This document shows positions 1-10,990 of a stretch of 64,000 bases of DNA, in pieces. Source of the stretch: Phanerodontia chrysosporium (lineage: Eukaryota; Basidiomycota; Agaricomycetes; Polyporales; Phanerochaetaceae). The DNA lies in assembly GCA_001910725.1 (NCBI GenBank), contig MJGA01000019.1:434001-498000 (forward strand), read 5' to 3'. The notes beneath the pieces were generated by a model. The model saw nothing but the letters and a program-made list of their open reading frames with translations, searched no databases and had not been told where the DNA came from. How positions within the stretch are numbered: the stretch's first letter is position 1; every line of letters begins with the position of its first letter. Position numbers and translations under genes: made by a program.

Positions 1-2
1 TT

Positions 3-182
3 ATTGAGGACGCCCCTCCCGTGCCCGTGCAAGTTGACGCCGACACTCCCATGCATGACACTTCTCGGCCGCCCTCGCCTGCGCCGTCCTCGTCTCCCTT
101 GGGCTACCAGCCTTCTGAGACCGACACGCAGCTCGCTGACGCCTTCGATCCCTCGATCGATTCCGATGAAGTCTTTTATTGA
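3..182 (+). CDS. C-terminal end of an unknown protein (partial)
   Basis: An open frame enters from the left edge and stops at TGA 180-182. It encodes about 59 residues rich in Pro, Ser, Asp and Glu (PSPAPSSSPLGYQ, then DPSIDSDEVFY at the end), which looks like an acidic disordered tail. No domain is visible, so no function can be given. The following stretch to 674 contains only short overlapping frames and I see no gene in it. Confidence 0.45.
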   Translation: MEDAPPVPVQVDADTPMHDTSRPPSPAPSSSPLGYQPSETDTQLADAFDPSIDSDEVFY

Positions 183-674
183 ACTCGGTGCGTCCTCCTC
201 CTGCCGTCTCCGCTCTGAGCCTTGCTGTTTGCAAGTCTGGAGGGCGAATGTAAGGGCCTGGCGCTAACCCTTACCCTTTTCGACGACAGGACCTCGTGGC
301 GCTGATGCCATCGGCGCGCCCGCCCGCCTTGTCGGTCTGGGCCTCGCGCCCTCTTCGCGCCCCTGTGTTTCGTATTTCTTTCTTTTATCCCATTTCACAC
401 CCCTCTGACTCCCTTCGCCTCCTTCTGACTCGGTAGTAACTTCGTTTCGGGCCCTGCTCGGTCCCTCCTCTCTGACTAGGTATCTGGGTAGGATATATAT
501 AGTGTAGAAAAGCCTGGGTGTACGGCAGCTTCTCGAGAATCGAGACCTTCCCCACTCTATCCTCGTCTGAACTTCTCGACCTCCCGAAGTCTCATCCTCG
601 AGGCTCAGCAAGTAACCGCAAGACTCACCGATAACTCGACTTGTCTAGCGCCTTACATAAGCGGAGCCTTACAC

Positions 675-1929
675 ATGCACAACAAGACCATGCACCTGTT
701 GAACGCCAGCAAGGCCAAGAACAGATGCCGCACGATGGCCTACCAGCTCCCCGTGATAAGGACGGCGAAGGTGTGTGCCACATGTCATGTTATCATGAGC
801 GAGGCTACAGCAAGCCCTCACTGACTGCATATATCCAGAGATCAAGTACATGGATTGTGACGTACCACTCAATACTATGTCATCTGACAAGGAGCTCATG
901 ATGGCCCACCACCGATTCCTGCTCACAATGGAGCCGGTCGACTTTCTGGAGTCCCTGCGCATGGCTATGGGGCTTCCCAACCGCGCAACCCTACCTGAGC
1001 CGAACCTCGCATACAAGTGGTCCAACGAGAAAGAAAACGTCAGACGCCCTCTGAAGACTGTAGAAAATGTAGAGGCGTGCTTCGCAGAGTATATCCGGAG
1101 GAGGCAGGCCCAGCGTCGCAACACCAACCCATTGAAAGTACTTATATTCAACTTCGTAAGTCGTTTCAGCTTCGCGTGGCACGGGGTCTGACGTGTTTTG
1201 GCAGGACGCCGTAGATCGCATGAAAACCAGCAAATGGAACAAACGCAAGCGGGATGAAGGCAAGGAGAAGGATTCCATGGCGGCTTCAGGTCCAAAGCTG
1301 TCGGAAACCAGTAGTGAAGAAATGTTCACACTGTGTCTAGAGAAGCTCAAATGTCCGCACGATGCGAACAATAATGCTTATTGCTGGGTGGACCCTCATG
1401 ACCCCCTCACGCACCATTCCTTGTCCCTGACAGAAGTAGGGCTTTGGGCTCGTTTACTGGTGCGTTGTAGCTCACACCGTTCACAATCACGTCGTGCTAA
1501 CAACAGACTGCACCGAAGACGAACGGAAATGCTGACCCTGAGTTCAAGTTCCCCCCGAAGTCACCTGCATTCGATCGTCTTCGCAAGATGTCGAACGCAC
1601 GAGCTCGCCATGAGCGTTCTGGCCTCAAGAATACGCAGCCTATCAACGTCATTATCAATAACGGACCCGCAGCCTCCGACGACAAAGCCAGATCTTCCTC
1701 CACCCCCTACGACGAGGATGACGAGGACGAAAGTCCACTTTCCATCGGAGACACACTGCGGCGTATTCACCAAACCATGCCTGAGGTGAACTTCCCACGG
1801 TACCAGACCGCCCTCAACGAGCAGGGCATCTACTATGCACGCTATGTACTCGACTGGCGCCATGACATCGACTTCTTTGTCACCAAGGTCGGCATGCCTG
1901 CTGGGTGTGTTCCTGCCTTCATCCGTTAG
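675..1929 (+). CDS. Orphan Agaricomycete protein, four exons, in-frame amber near the end
   Basis: I read four exons: 675-770, 811-1155, 1205-1459 and 1507-1929, joined by short GT-AG introns that keep the frame. The protein has a Lys/Arg-rich middle and a segment with a Cys pair, CPHDANNNAYCWVDP, followed by HHSLSLTE and later FKFPPKSPAFDR. I know this arrangement as a repeated hypothetical family of mushroom-forming fungi, often near transposons; I cannot name a function. A TAG at 1927-1929 ends the frame, but the same frame continues for 34 more charged codons to a TGA near 2033, so the true end may have been lost by one nonsense change. A Tc1-type transposase gene lies just downstream in the opposite direction. 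Confidence 0.5.
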
Positions 1930-2159
1930 GTCGCCAAGCAGGTGCGCGAGCACCAGGTCCACAAACGCCAACGGGTGGAGGCTGCCCAGCGTAACGAAGG
2001 CGAGAATGCAGCTCCCGGTGACACAGATAACTGACGTTCCATATCCACTATACACATACTAATCGCCCACTTGTTAGACACAAGCCTCTATTCAATGTAA
2101 ATATTTATTCTGTATATATTTTCACATAGAGCACACCAATTGAACAGGCTTCAAAGGTC

Positions 2160-3429
2160 CTACACTACATATCCTGAGTGTGAGAACCATCCATGGATAT
2201 TCTCCGGTGTCATCGTCTCGTGTACAGCCTGCCAAAGCATCCCGATGGGATCAGCCTCTTCGCCGCCTGCTAACTCAATCAGGGCAACTTCACGCTCACG
2301 ACGGAGCCACGCCTTCATTGCCGAGAAGCCCTCTTCAATGGGGTTGAGGTCGGGAGAGTACGGGGGGAGGTATAGAAGCTTGCATCCTCTACGCTGACGG
2401 TCACTACAAGGGTATATGGCGGAGTAGGCAAGTAGGCTCACCTTTCTTCTACCATCTCGCGCAAACCCTCACAATGGTGAATGACAGCATTGTCCATCAC
2501 AAGGACCGAGTTTGGCTCGGGGTAGGGCCGCATCTGTGCCAGCAACGCACGGACAAAGCCACGAAATTGTTCGGCGTTCCATGCGCAGGTTAGAATGTCG
2601 AGATGGATGACGCCCTGCAGCGAGATGGCAGGTAGTATAGAGTAACTTGTAGCAGTTAGTATCACAGCTGTATATGATGGCTATTTGCAACGCACCGTTT
2701 TCTTCGGACGAAATAGTCATGTCGGCGTGCTCTGTCTCTGCAAGGGGCCCATGCATATTCACGACGGCAGGTATGGCGGTTCGTTGCACTTTCGTCGCAA
2801 AAGACGAGGGTCTCTGGGGGGTGACCGCTGACCTCGTACTTGTAGCCCTGGCGCTGAGTTTCACTTCGTTCAATGGCGAGCCGCAAAACCTGCAAGGGTT
2901 AAGGATAAAGTGAAGACGGAGACGAGTAGTGTGACCCCTTACCTTCTTGTAGGTGAACCCCCTTCGCCGTAGTGCATTGGCAATGGTATTCTCGCAAACA
3001 TCGATCCCTCGGTTGCGTTGTAAGAGAGCTCGAAGCTCATACAGAAACAAGTCTGGAATGCCCTCAATCAGCGCCTCGAGATACTGCCCACATACCTATT
3101 GGCAGCCTGTTCCAGCACTCAGAGGCTCGAAATCCTACCATAATATCTCCGTAATCCAGCACTTGATGCCGTCCGCATACAAAGGTATCGTCGATTGTAG
3201 ATGTCTTGCGCCATTTGCGGAGGATGCGCTGCACTGTGCGGCGGCTTGTTGCTGTTGCGTCGGCGATCTCAGCGGTGTCGAGGCCACGGACATGCATGGT
3301 AATTATGAGGGCCTTCTGATCTTTAGGGATATGTCGGCGCGTGCTTGCAGCCGCATCACCCCGTGGGGTCTGCCGAGCTGCCGGTTCAAACTCAGCTTTT
3401 CTCTGGGGAAACCTGCGGACGTCTATCAT
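2160..3429 (-). mobile_element. Tc1/mariner-like (IS630-type, DDE_3) transposase gene, apparently intact
   Basis: The minus-strand gene has five exons and four short introns. The N-terminal part carries a helix-turn-helix (PKDQKALIITMHVRGLDTAE, then SRRTVQRILRKWR). A winged region follows (LYELRALLQRNRG, NTIANALRRRGFTYKK). The catalytic core shows all three acidic residues: the Asp of VFCDESA, the Asp of VLVMDNAVIHH, and the Glu of PPYSPDLNPIEEGFS. Splicing restores a continuous frame across all junctions, so the enzyme could be active; it would cut and paste DNA next to TA. I did not find convincing terminal inverted repeats around it, so the element's limits are unknown. The DDE_3 assignment is firm; activity is inference. 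Confidence 0.85.
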
Positions 3430-3446
3430 TTTTGCGTTAGCTGTAA

Positions 3447-4280
3447 ACTCTCCTTATTCACCAATTCCCCAATGAAAACGCCCATTGAGGAGAGTTAATG
3501 GCAACCAATAAGGAGCAAATAAGGAGCAACTTTGAAACCACCCTCCTCGCAAAATGCCAATAAGGAGGCAATAAGGAGACAAGAGCGTGAACTATGGGAC
3601 TGTCCGGCACCATCGGCATGGTCTTTGTGATTCAGACCCCGCCAGTGAGCGTGCCTATTGCGACGGGGCGTCGGTACCCTGATGGACGTGCCGACGCCGT
3701 CCCGTCGCACCTGCCCTTTGCGGCTGCGGTGCCCGTCGCGACTTCCTCTGCATGCCAGCACAAGTGAATTTGTCACCGAACTCCTAGACATGGCTCCCGT
3801 GCACATCTTCGCTGTCTGATCCATGGAAGAACACTTGTGCGAGCAAAGAGCCCACGACAGCATATCGCCAGGTCATTCCCCATGTCTCCGAGTGCCTTTC
3901 GACGTGTTCTATTGCCTACTGTACTTGCTATACATATCACTCTCGAGCTATGGGATCTCTGCATAAGAGGCGGTATCGTGTGCGCCATCCCCGACGTGGC
4001 CAGGTGAATGCGGGAGCCAGCGCGGCGGTCAGACGTCGACGGACACGCTCGGAACGGCGGCGAGAGCCGGGCGGAGCTTGAACAGAGACCTGGTTAAGGG
4101 ATCGAGAAGGAGAGCAAAAAGGCGACAAAAAGGAACGGGGAGTGCATAAGGAGCACGTGAGCTCCTTATGCACGTTAAGGCTCCTTATTGCTCCATTTTT
4201 GGCTCCTTATCGGCAAAAAGGAAGGATTAAGGAGAGGATAAGGAACGGATAAGGAGCGGATAAGGAGCGGATAAGGAGAG
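3447..4280. repeat. Two clusters of an ATAAGGAG motif with a palindrome
   Basis: The octamer ATAAGGAG, or its complement CTCCTTAT, recurs about a dozen times in two clusters, 3447-3580 and 4142-4280, separated by 560 bp without it. The right cluster holds a perfect inverted repeat at 4142-4173 with arms GTGCATAAGGAGC around a 6 bp loop. It also holds four tandem 11 bp units of the type CGGATAAGGAG at about 4234-4278. Both clusters are followed by a similar CTTTGAA...ACC(A)CCCT string (3532, 4281). Clustered subterminal motifs like this are usual at the ends of DNA transposons, so this may be a small non-autonomous element or the flank of the neighbouring transposase element. Confidence 0.5.
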
Positions 4281-4627
4281 CTTTGAACGACCCTTATGGT
4301 CCGTAGTAGCGAAAAGGTCTAACGTTTAGTACGGGCCTGATGAATAAAGTATGGTACGCAGACCAGCGGGAAAGGTATCATTTTGTTGGAAAAGCATCTC
4401 TGCTGGCGATACCGATGAGACAGTTTCTTAGAGCGAGACGCAGTACCTTGAGTACGTTTTGCACGAGGATGACCGTCGCGATCCAATATTGGCTCCTTGG
4501 CGCTTGCCGTGCTGCGCCCACGTGACCTGCTTCGGTTCGTCCGCGAGCGCGCGTTGCACACAAACCGCGACGCCGGACGGCCACCCACTCCCAACATCTT
4601 CCTCACCCTCCACGACCTCTTTTCGAC

Positions 4628-7600
4628 ATGGAAGGCACTGCGCCAGGTGACGCCGGCGTGCTTGCATGGTGCAACACAATACGTTTTAGCATGGCCAAGG
4701 ATGCTGGGAGAGAGTTCCTCGACACTCAGATTCAGAAGCAGGGCTTTGATTTTCTCGAGAGCTATCTCGACAACGTGTTATCCCGCGCAAAAGAAGAGTA
4801 TGTGGTCTTTGATACTAATTCTAACATTTCTCGTGCTAAGATAGCATGGTAGACCCATGTATGAGCTTCTGAAGACACCCGGAAAGAAGAGAGATGCACC
4901 GAAGAGGACACGAGCAGCGACGGCAGCTGTCGCAAAGTTGAAGGCTATAAACAGCATGGCATTTGAGGTGTGTACGGAAGTGTGCAAAGTTTACGTCTCG
5001 ATTCGACACGACCAAGTACGCTTTATCTAGGATATGGAAGCTGGACCGTCGATACAACCCGTTGGGGCAGTACAAACTACGAACGCTCCATACTCGTCGG
5101 GCTTCACGCGAAGTGATGGTCCTTTCACGAGAGAAACTGCCGCTTCAACCACACTGACGACTCAGAAGATCGTCACCATTGCAGACAGTCCGGAAAAGAT
5201 GGATATAGACGACCAACCCCTCCAGACAGTTGAAGAAGAGGATGTCCCTATGTCACCTTCACCACCACCTCGGTCGCTACCACATGGTCAGGCGACGGGA
5301 TCGCTCAACACTTCTGAGGTCAACGCAATGCGAAGCCCACAAGCACCACAGCATACGCTTCCCCGCGACACTACTTCAACCGTCCAAGCATCTCAAGACG
5401 CTTCACAGCCAGTCGTCCCCGGCCCCCGCGTTGACGAACGCCCACAACCTTCTGATGAGCTGGCTGCTGTAGACGCGATGTCTGTCGAGCCAAAGCCCGC
5501 CGCTACAGACATCCCAGATGGCGCTCTGGCTCACCGCGGTGTAGGCAAAGAACTGTCAATGATTGCTGAAGACGACGAGCCTGATCAATCCCGTGTATCT
5601 CCTGTCCGACCCGTAGCCGACCCCATTCCCGAAGGGGATGAAGATGAGGCCGTGCCCATTCGCGAGGTACCGGTAGATACCATGGACCAAGATATCGCTG
5701 TCCCCCTACGAGACGCACCTGGTCCGTCGCTCAAGCGCAAGCCGAGCGTTACCCAATTCTCTGGCCTCCCGGCTCCTTCGCCTCTGCGTAAATCGATGCG
5801 CATGTCTCATGAGCCTACGACGCTGGCGACTACTCCAGGTGCTGGCCTCGGCAAGCGGACATCGTGGCTCTCGAAAGCGAAAGAGGCGAAAGCTCTGGAG
5901 ATGACCGCGCCTGGCAGGCGCACAGGTTCGAGAGGCGACAGCGTCACCACACCCGCAGCGCCGCATGCCGCCGGCCCCTCTTTGCCGTCTACTACCCAAG
6001 ATCGCACCAGACAGAAGAGCGCGGAGAGCCTTGGCTCGGGCTTCACCGTGCCCGTGTCTCATTCTGCCGCAATGCTTCCAGACGAGCAGAAGGTCCCGGA
6101 GGTCACCAAGACGGAGTCTAGCGCCCTCGCTTTCTTGCGTCAAAAGCGGACTGTGTCATCGCTTGAGAATGCAACCGCTCAGGCTCAGCCGCCTAAGGCC
6201 CAGCCTCAGTCGCAGCTCCAACCCCCTCCTGTGCCTGTTGCGCAGTCGCAGTCAGACTATTACGATGCATTGGACGACATGACGGTGCCTCTTAATGATC
6301 TCGACTCGGAGGAACATACCCTGCATCGACTCAAGAAGACTGTAGAAGGCGCGCGAGCTGGAAAGACCCCCGGGAAGTCGCTGGGTGGCAATGCTGCAGC
6401 AGAACTCGCGCAGGCTCGAAAAGCGGCAGAGGCACGTGTCGCTCAACGCAACAAGACAGAGGAGCCAGAGGACGCAGAAGAGGCGGTCGCGAGCACAGAC
6501 GCGAAGGTCGGTGAAGAGCCCAGCAGATCGATGCCTTCATTCGCGGAGGACGTCAAGAAGACAAAGACGGCGACGCCACCGGCGAAAGAAGACTCTGCCC
6601 GACGCATGAGCGTGTCTGATCTCATGACCGACTTCGACAAGGCGCAAGCCACACAGAAGCCCAGCCCGGCAGAGAAGCATGGCGAGACGCGGACCGCTGA
6701 CCTGAGCACTTCCACGACCCCGCCAAACTCGCCGCCGCCTGTGTTGGCGAAGGCCACGGCTGTAACGGCGCCAGCCACGGGCCCGCCAGTTTTCTCGAAA
6801 CCGCCTACTGTGTTCGTCGCCCCGCCGAAGCAGCCGAGTTCTCAGCAAAGCTCGCAACCAAGCTCGCAGTCTGCGCGGCAATCACCTGGAGCTGCGGCTG
6901 CAGGCTCGAGCAAAGAGCCCGTCTTCAAAGACAGCGCGTTCAAGTTGCCTGTGGCTAATCCTTTCTCGCTTCCCGCTGCTATCACACTCGGTGTGCCAGC
7001 TCGTCTGCCGAGTCCTGACCAAGCCCCTGGTGCTTCTAACTCCAAGCAAACTGCATCTGGCAGCACGCCGGCATGGCTCGACGCAGCGCAAGACGACGAC
7101 ATCGCGATCCAGCACGGGGCGCAGCCGCAGACTGCTCAGGCACAGGAGAGCGATGACGACATGTTCGAGGACAGCTGGCAGGCGGGTGCGCCTTACGCCA
7201 CCGGTACAGCATGGACGCCGTTCGGCTTTGCGGGCGCCCAGGCGCCACAAGACGACACCTGGAGCACACTTCCGAGCCGGAGCACGAGCCAGCGCGGTGG
7301 CGATACCGGCCCGATAGATAGCCTAGAGCTCGAGTCGGAGCAGCAGGAAGGACATCCTGAGGGAGCTGCCGACGCGAATGCTGGCGCGCGGGGACAGAGC
7401 GAGGAGGCAAAAGCAACGGAAGACCTGAACTCGGACTTTGACAAGGCTCAGGCGAGATCAATGAAGCCGACCTCCGGACGGACGACATGGACATCGATGA
7501 TGAGTATGTGGGCGGCGCGGACACAGAACTGGAGGAGATCATCGCCTCAGGGCAGCCTACGGTTACTCTCGTGAAGGTGAGCTTGATGTTTCTTCGAGTG

Positions 7601-8838
7601 ACGATGACGCTGAGCAACGGTTCTGCAGCAACCGCCCCGTGCTCCGAGCCAGCAGTCCATGGCCTCAACGTCATCGTCGCAGTCGCAGCTCGGCCTATTT
7701 GGGCAAGCGAGCCGCTTTGTGAGCAGCATGCTCGGCACCAGCAAGGCTGCGAAGACGAAGCCCGAGCCGGTGAAGAGCATCGCTCGCGCTGCTGCCGTTG
7801 CGAAGAAGGTAGGGCCCATTCTACGCTGCATAGTTTTGCAAACTGACCCGCGATGTAGCAGCAGGAAGAGGCAGAGAAGAAGGCAACGCGGTTAAGGGAG
7901 ATGGAGGCGCGGCGGCAGCAAGCGCAGCAGCGCAAGGCCGAGGATGAGAAGACCCGGGCACAGGATGAGGAGCGGAAGATCAAGGAGGAAGCGGACCGTA
8001 GGAAGCGCGAGCGGGAGGAGCACACCGACAAGCGGCCACTCAAGCCGACAAAAAAGGCGAGTGTTACGATGTATGTCACATATACGCCGTCGCTGACTCA
8101 AGGTTATTGTAGGCTGAGGACGATACAACGCAAAAGCGGAAGATCAATACCGATACCGAGAAGAAGCCTGTTCATTCCAAGCCACCATCCAAGGATGCAC
8201 AGTCTTCACGGACCGTCAAACCACCGTCCGCGTCCACGAATGCACCAACAACGGCAACCAAGACTGGGGGCCCCTTGAAGTCCGCTCTGTCAAAACAAGC
8301 CTCTACAACATCGCTTGCAGCGGCAGGTTCATCGTCGGCGGTGCCTAAAGGTCACGCAGCTGAAAGCAAGACAGGAAAGACACCTGCATCATCCAAACTT
8401 GCTGGCAAGGGCAAGGGTAAAGCGCAAGACAGCGACGATCCGCAGCCATCCAAGGTCGTGCAGGGCCAGATGGCCACACGTGCCAAGGCGCAGATGTCCG
8501 CGCAGCAAACACCGAAGCAGCCGCAGCCGGTTGCAAGCGAGAGCATCGAGCTGCCCGACATCAACAGCGAATACTCCGACTCGGAGGACGAGAGCCGACC
8601 GCGCTTCGACGCGCCGGAGTGGGCACAGAGCCCCGAGCTGCGGCAGCAGCTCGAGCAGCAGAGCCGCATGAACCCGGACGACATCTTTGGACGCATCGGA
8701 CCGCTGCGCATGGAGGAGATCTTCCGCACGCGCCAGAGCCGCTTCCGTGCGCGGACGAGCTCCGCGAACTGGGCGGGCACCGACCAGCTCACGGCAGAGG
8801 AGGAGCGCGAGTACGCGCGGCGGATGGGCTTCCAGTAG
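4628..8838 (+). CDS. INCENP: Inner centromere protein (INCENP/Sli15), chromosomal passenger complex scaffold
   Basis: The product, about 1,300 residues, scaffolds the Aurora B-Survivin-Borealin complex at centromeres and the spindle midzone. Exons read as 4628-4797, 4853-4967, 5031-7576, 7629-7808, 7859-8056 and 8113-8838. The N-terminus (exons 1-2) fits the short CEN-box region. The middle is long, disordered and rich in Ser, Pro and Gln. Residues encoded at 7859-8056 form a highly charged Arg/Glu/Lys helix like the INCENP single alpha-helix. The C-terminus is the IN-box: ELPDINSEYSDSEDE, PEWAQSPELRQQL, a basic DDIFGRIGPLRMEEIF stretch, TSSANW, ending near YARRMGFQ. The TSS-type motif is the Aurora phosphorylation site. 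Two oddities: the frame slips by one near 7440-7450, and the fifth intron (8057-8112) seems to use a GC-AG donor. Confidence 0.88.
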
Positions 8839-9215
8839 TGGGCGCACTGGCGTGTCTTCTGGCTCATTGTTGTACAACAGGACGTTTACTTTACACGCGT
8901 GCGTAATGGATGCAAACCATTAGTTTGGGAGCTTCTTTGGGAGGCTTCGGGAATTGGTATGATTGCCCAGAGATCCTCACTCGTCCAGGTGCGCCCGCTT
9001 CTGCGCTGACCCTTACTTATATGCTAGAGCTAGTCCTGCGACGCTGTATGATGTGGGATTCCGAGAGCACTGACGCCCGTGCAACGCGTGCGAGAGTCAC
9101 AAGCAACCGCCGAGCTCGATCAATCAATGTGGTACGTGTACTCAGCGATATATAGTCGTATTGTCTACTCTCAGCTTCTGTCGCAGCGTGCATCCCGCTT
9201 TCACAGAGCACAAGA

Positions 9216-10473
9216 ATGGCTGTCTACTGTACCTTCAGCTGCGACTTCGTGCCGGTTCTCCCTGAGAAGGGCAAGAAAGCTGACCCAGTTATATGGCCAG
9301 CTGAAGATGATCTGCTTGTTCCTCATCGTATGGGATATGGTTTGTTCTTCCACAGTGCAGAAGTCCATGCTCGTCTGAGCGAAAGTCGGTCCTCCTTAGG
9401 TGACATACACAGAGCATACGACACGATCGTTAAGAGTTCAGCAGATGACCCCGTGTACCGGTACTTGAAAGAGACACCTGTGAGTTTATTATTAATGTCC
9501 ATATGGGCGTGTTTTGAGCTATGAACTCGGCAGGATCGCCGCGATAGGACCAAACGATGGAAAGTTAGCCGCAAATTTTTGACGTACACTCAACTGTACA
9601 AGGTTGTTCACGACAAGGCCGTCTGGACCATCCGCCATGGCGATTCTATTATGTTCTTGTGAGTCTCTTGATACCATAACAAGTGCATGGCCCTTATTTT
9701 TATTCGCAAGAGGAGATCCTCTGCGCAAGCAGCGACCGTGGGACAAGATGCTCAACACATTCCTCGCCTCCATTGGGTGGGCTGTGGATAAGTTGTGCCT
9801 GTCCCACGAGCAACAGAAGGTATCCTATGTGATGCCATACCGTCTTTGCTCACGACGCTGATTTCACGGGGCAGCGTGTCGCAGAGTTCACGGTGAAGAC
9901 ACGAAAGGCTGTCGAGGATGCTCTGGGTCGGAAGACGTCTCAGATGATCGAGGTGCGAAGCCTCGCGACTACTCCCGAATACCAAGGTCAAGGTTACGCC
10001 ACCGCGCTTGTGCATCTCGCAACGAATTTGGTGCGTGCTTCTCCTGGTCTGCAAGACCGCATGAAAATTCACGGTTATCGAACTTATGGCAGGCAGAGAG
10101 GAGGGGTGTGGACAGCTGGCTCATTTCGAGTAACACTCTGAACCGCGGCTTTTATCAATCCTTGGGCTTTCAGATAGTTGTGACGTACTATCTCGGCACA
10201 AATAGTGCGACGTGGACTGGCCCCCTGTACCAGTTGATGTGGTATGTCCCTCGAACGATTGTCTTATGGCGATATGTGCTAATTGTTTCTGGCTAGATGG
10301 TGAGGACGTCTGCACACGAAGGTCATCGCATGAGCGAGAAACATGCAAATCCTGCCTCGATGCTACCGGCGAGCTCGGAAGTTAAGCTGCATAGATTCAT
10401 ATCATCGCACATGCACGGTATCAAGTGCACGTCTCGCACAATGCAGCAATCCCTACGCCTCAAAACTTGCTAA
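9216..10473 (+). CDS. GNAT-family N-acetyltransferase, paralogue 1 (one apparent frameshift)
   Basis: Exons start at 9216, 9534, about 9712, 9876, 10094 and 10297. The fourth exon carries the acetyl-CoA-binding motif A (SLATTPEYQGQGYATALVHLA) and the next gives WLISSNTLNRGFYQSLGF, the usual C-terminal GNAT strand and helix. Two further genes in this window (32.2-33.4 kb and 54.0-55.2 kb) share these motifs and intron positions, including a last exon that opens with Met-Val-Arg. The enzyme would transfer acetyl from acetyl-CoA to an amine; the substrate is unknown. A run of five C at 10221-10225 puts the end of exon 5 out of frame; one more C would restore the paralogue pattern and a stop at 10471-10473. 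Confidence 0.7.
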
Positions 10474-10599
10474 AGCATGCCAGTGGGTTGGGAGAAGCGA
10501 TGTACTGTCAAAGTGTGGCGTTGGGCATGACGCTGGTACTTCAACGGCTCGCACGTAAGCTCTTCAGTAGTCTACCTCAGTTGTTCGATGTATCACCGT

Positions 10600-10780
10600 T
10601 AAAGCAGATGAGCGAGGTGTATACGTGTGGCTTATCTCAAGCAATGTTGCATTCCGCGATTTCTACCATATCTTAAGAGTCCGATGTGCTGACTACCCTC
10701 TATGTTGGCGGAGATGTCCCATCGCCGTGGACGGAGTCACACGTCCGGATCGACACTGTAAGCTGGCCTTTGGTTCAGTC
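10600..10780 (+). pseudogene. Relic of a tandem GNAT acetyltransferase copy
   Basis: Just after GNAT paralogue 1, on the same strand, a broken frame reads VWLISSNVAFRDFYHIL and then, after an in-frame stop and a shift, LTTLYVGGDVPSPWTESHV. These match the C-terminal block of the intact paralogues (WLISSN..N..FY.SLGF, then a YLG..dPsWTG-like stretch). Motif A is not found upstream. This is best read as the decayed remains of a tandem duplicate. Confidence 0.55.
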
Positions 10781-10990
10781 TCGATCTCGGACTGTCTATC
10801 GAGCGTTACAGATGTTCAGGACGCCACAATTGCCGGGACATAATGCATGACGACGTCAGGCTCGAGAACGTCCTTTACGGCCGTACTAGTACAATGGTGT
10901 GGTTCCCTCCTGCGATGTTTATTTCGGCACCCTGCCCGACTGATGCAGTTCTGCCGTCTATCGTGACCACGCCAGCAAAAGGTAGCCGCA

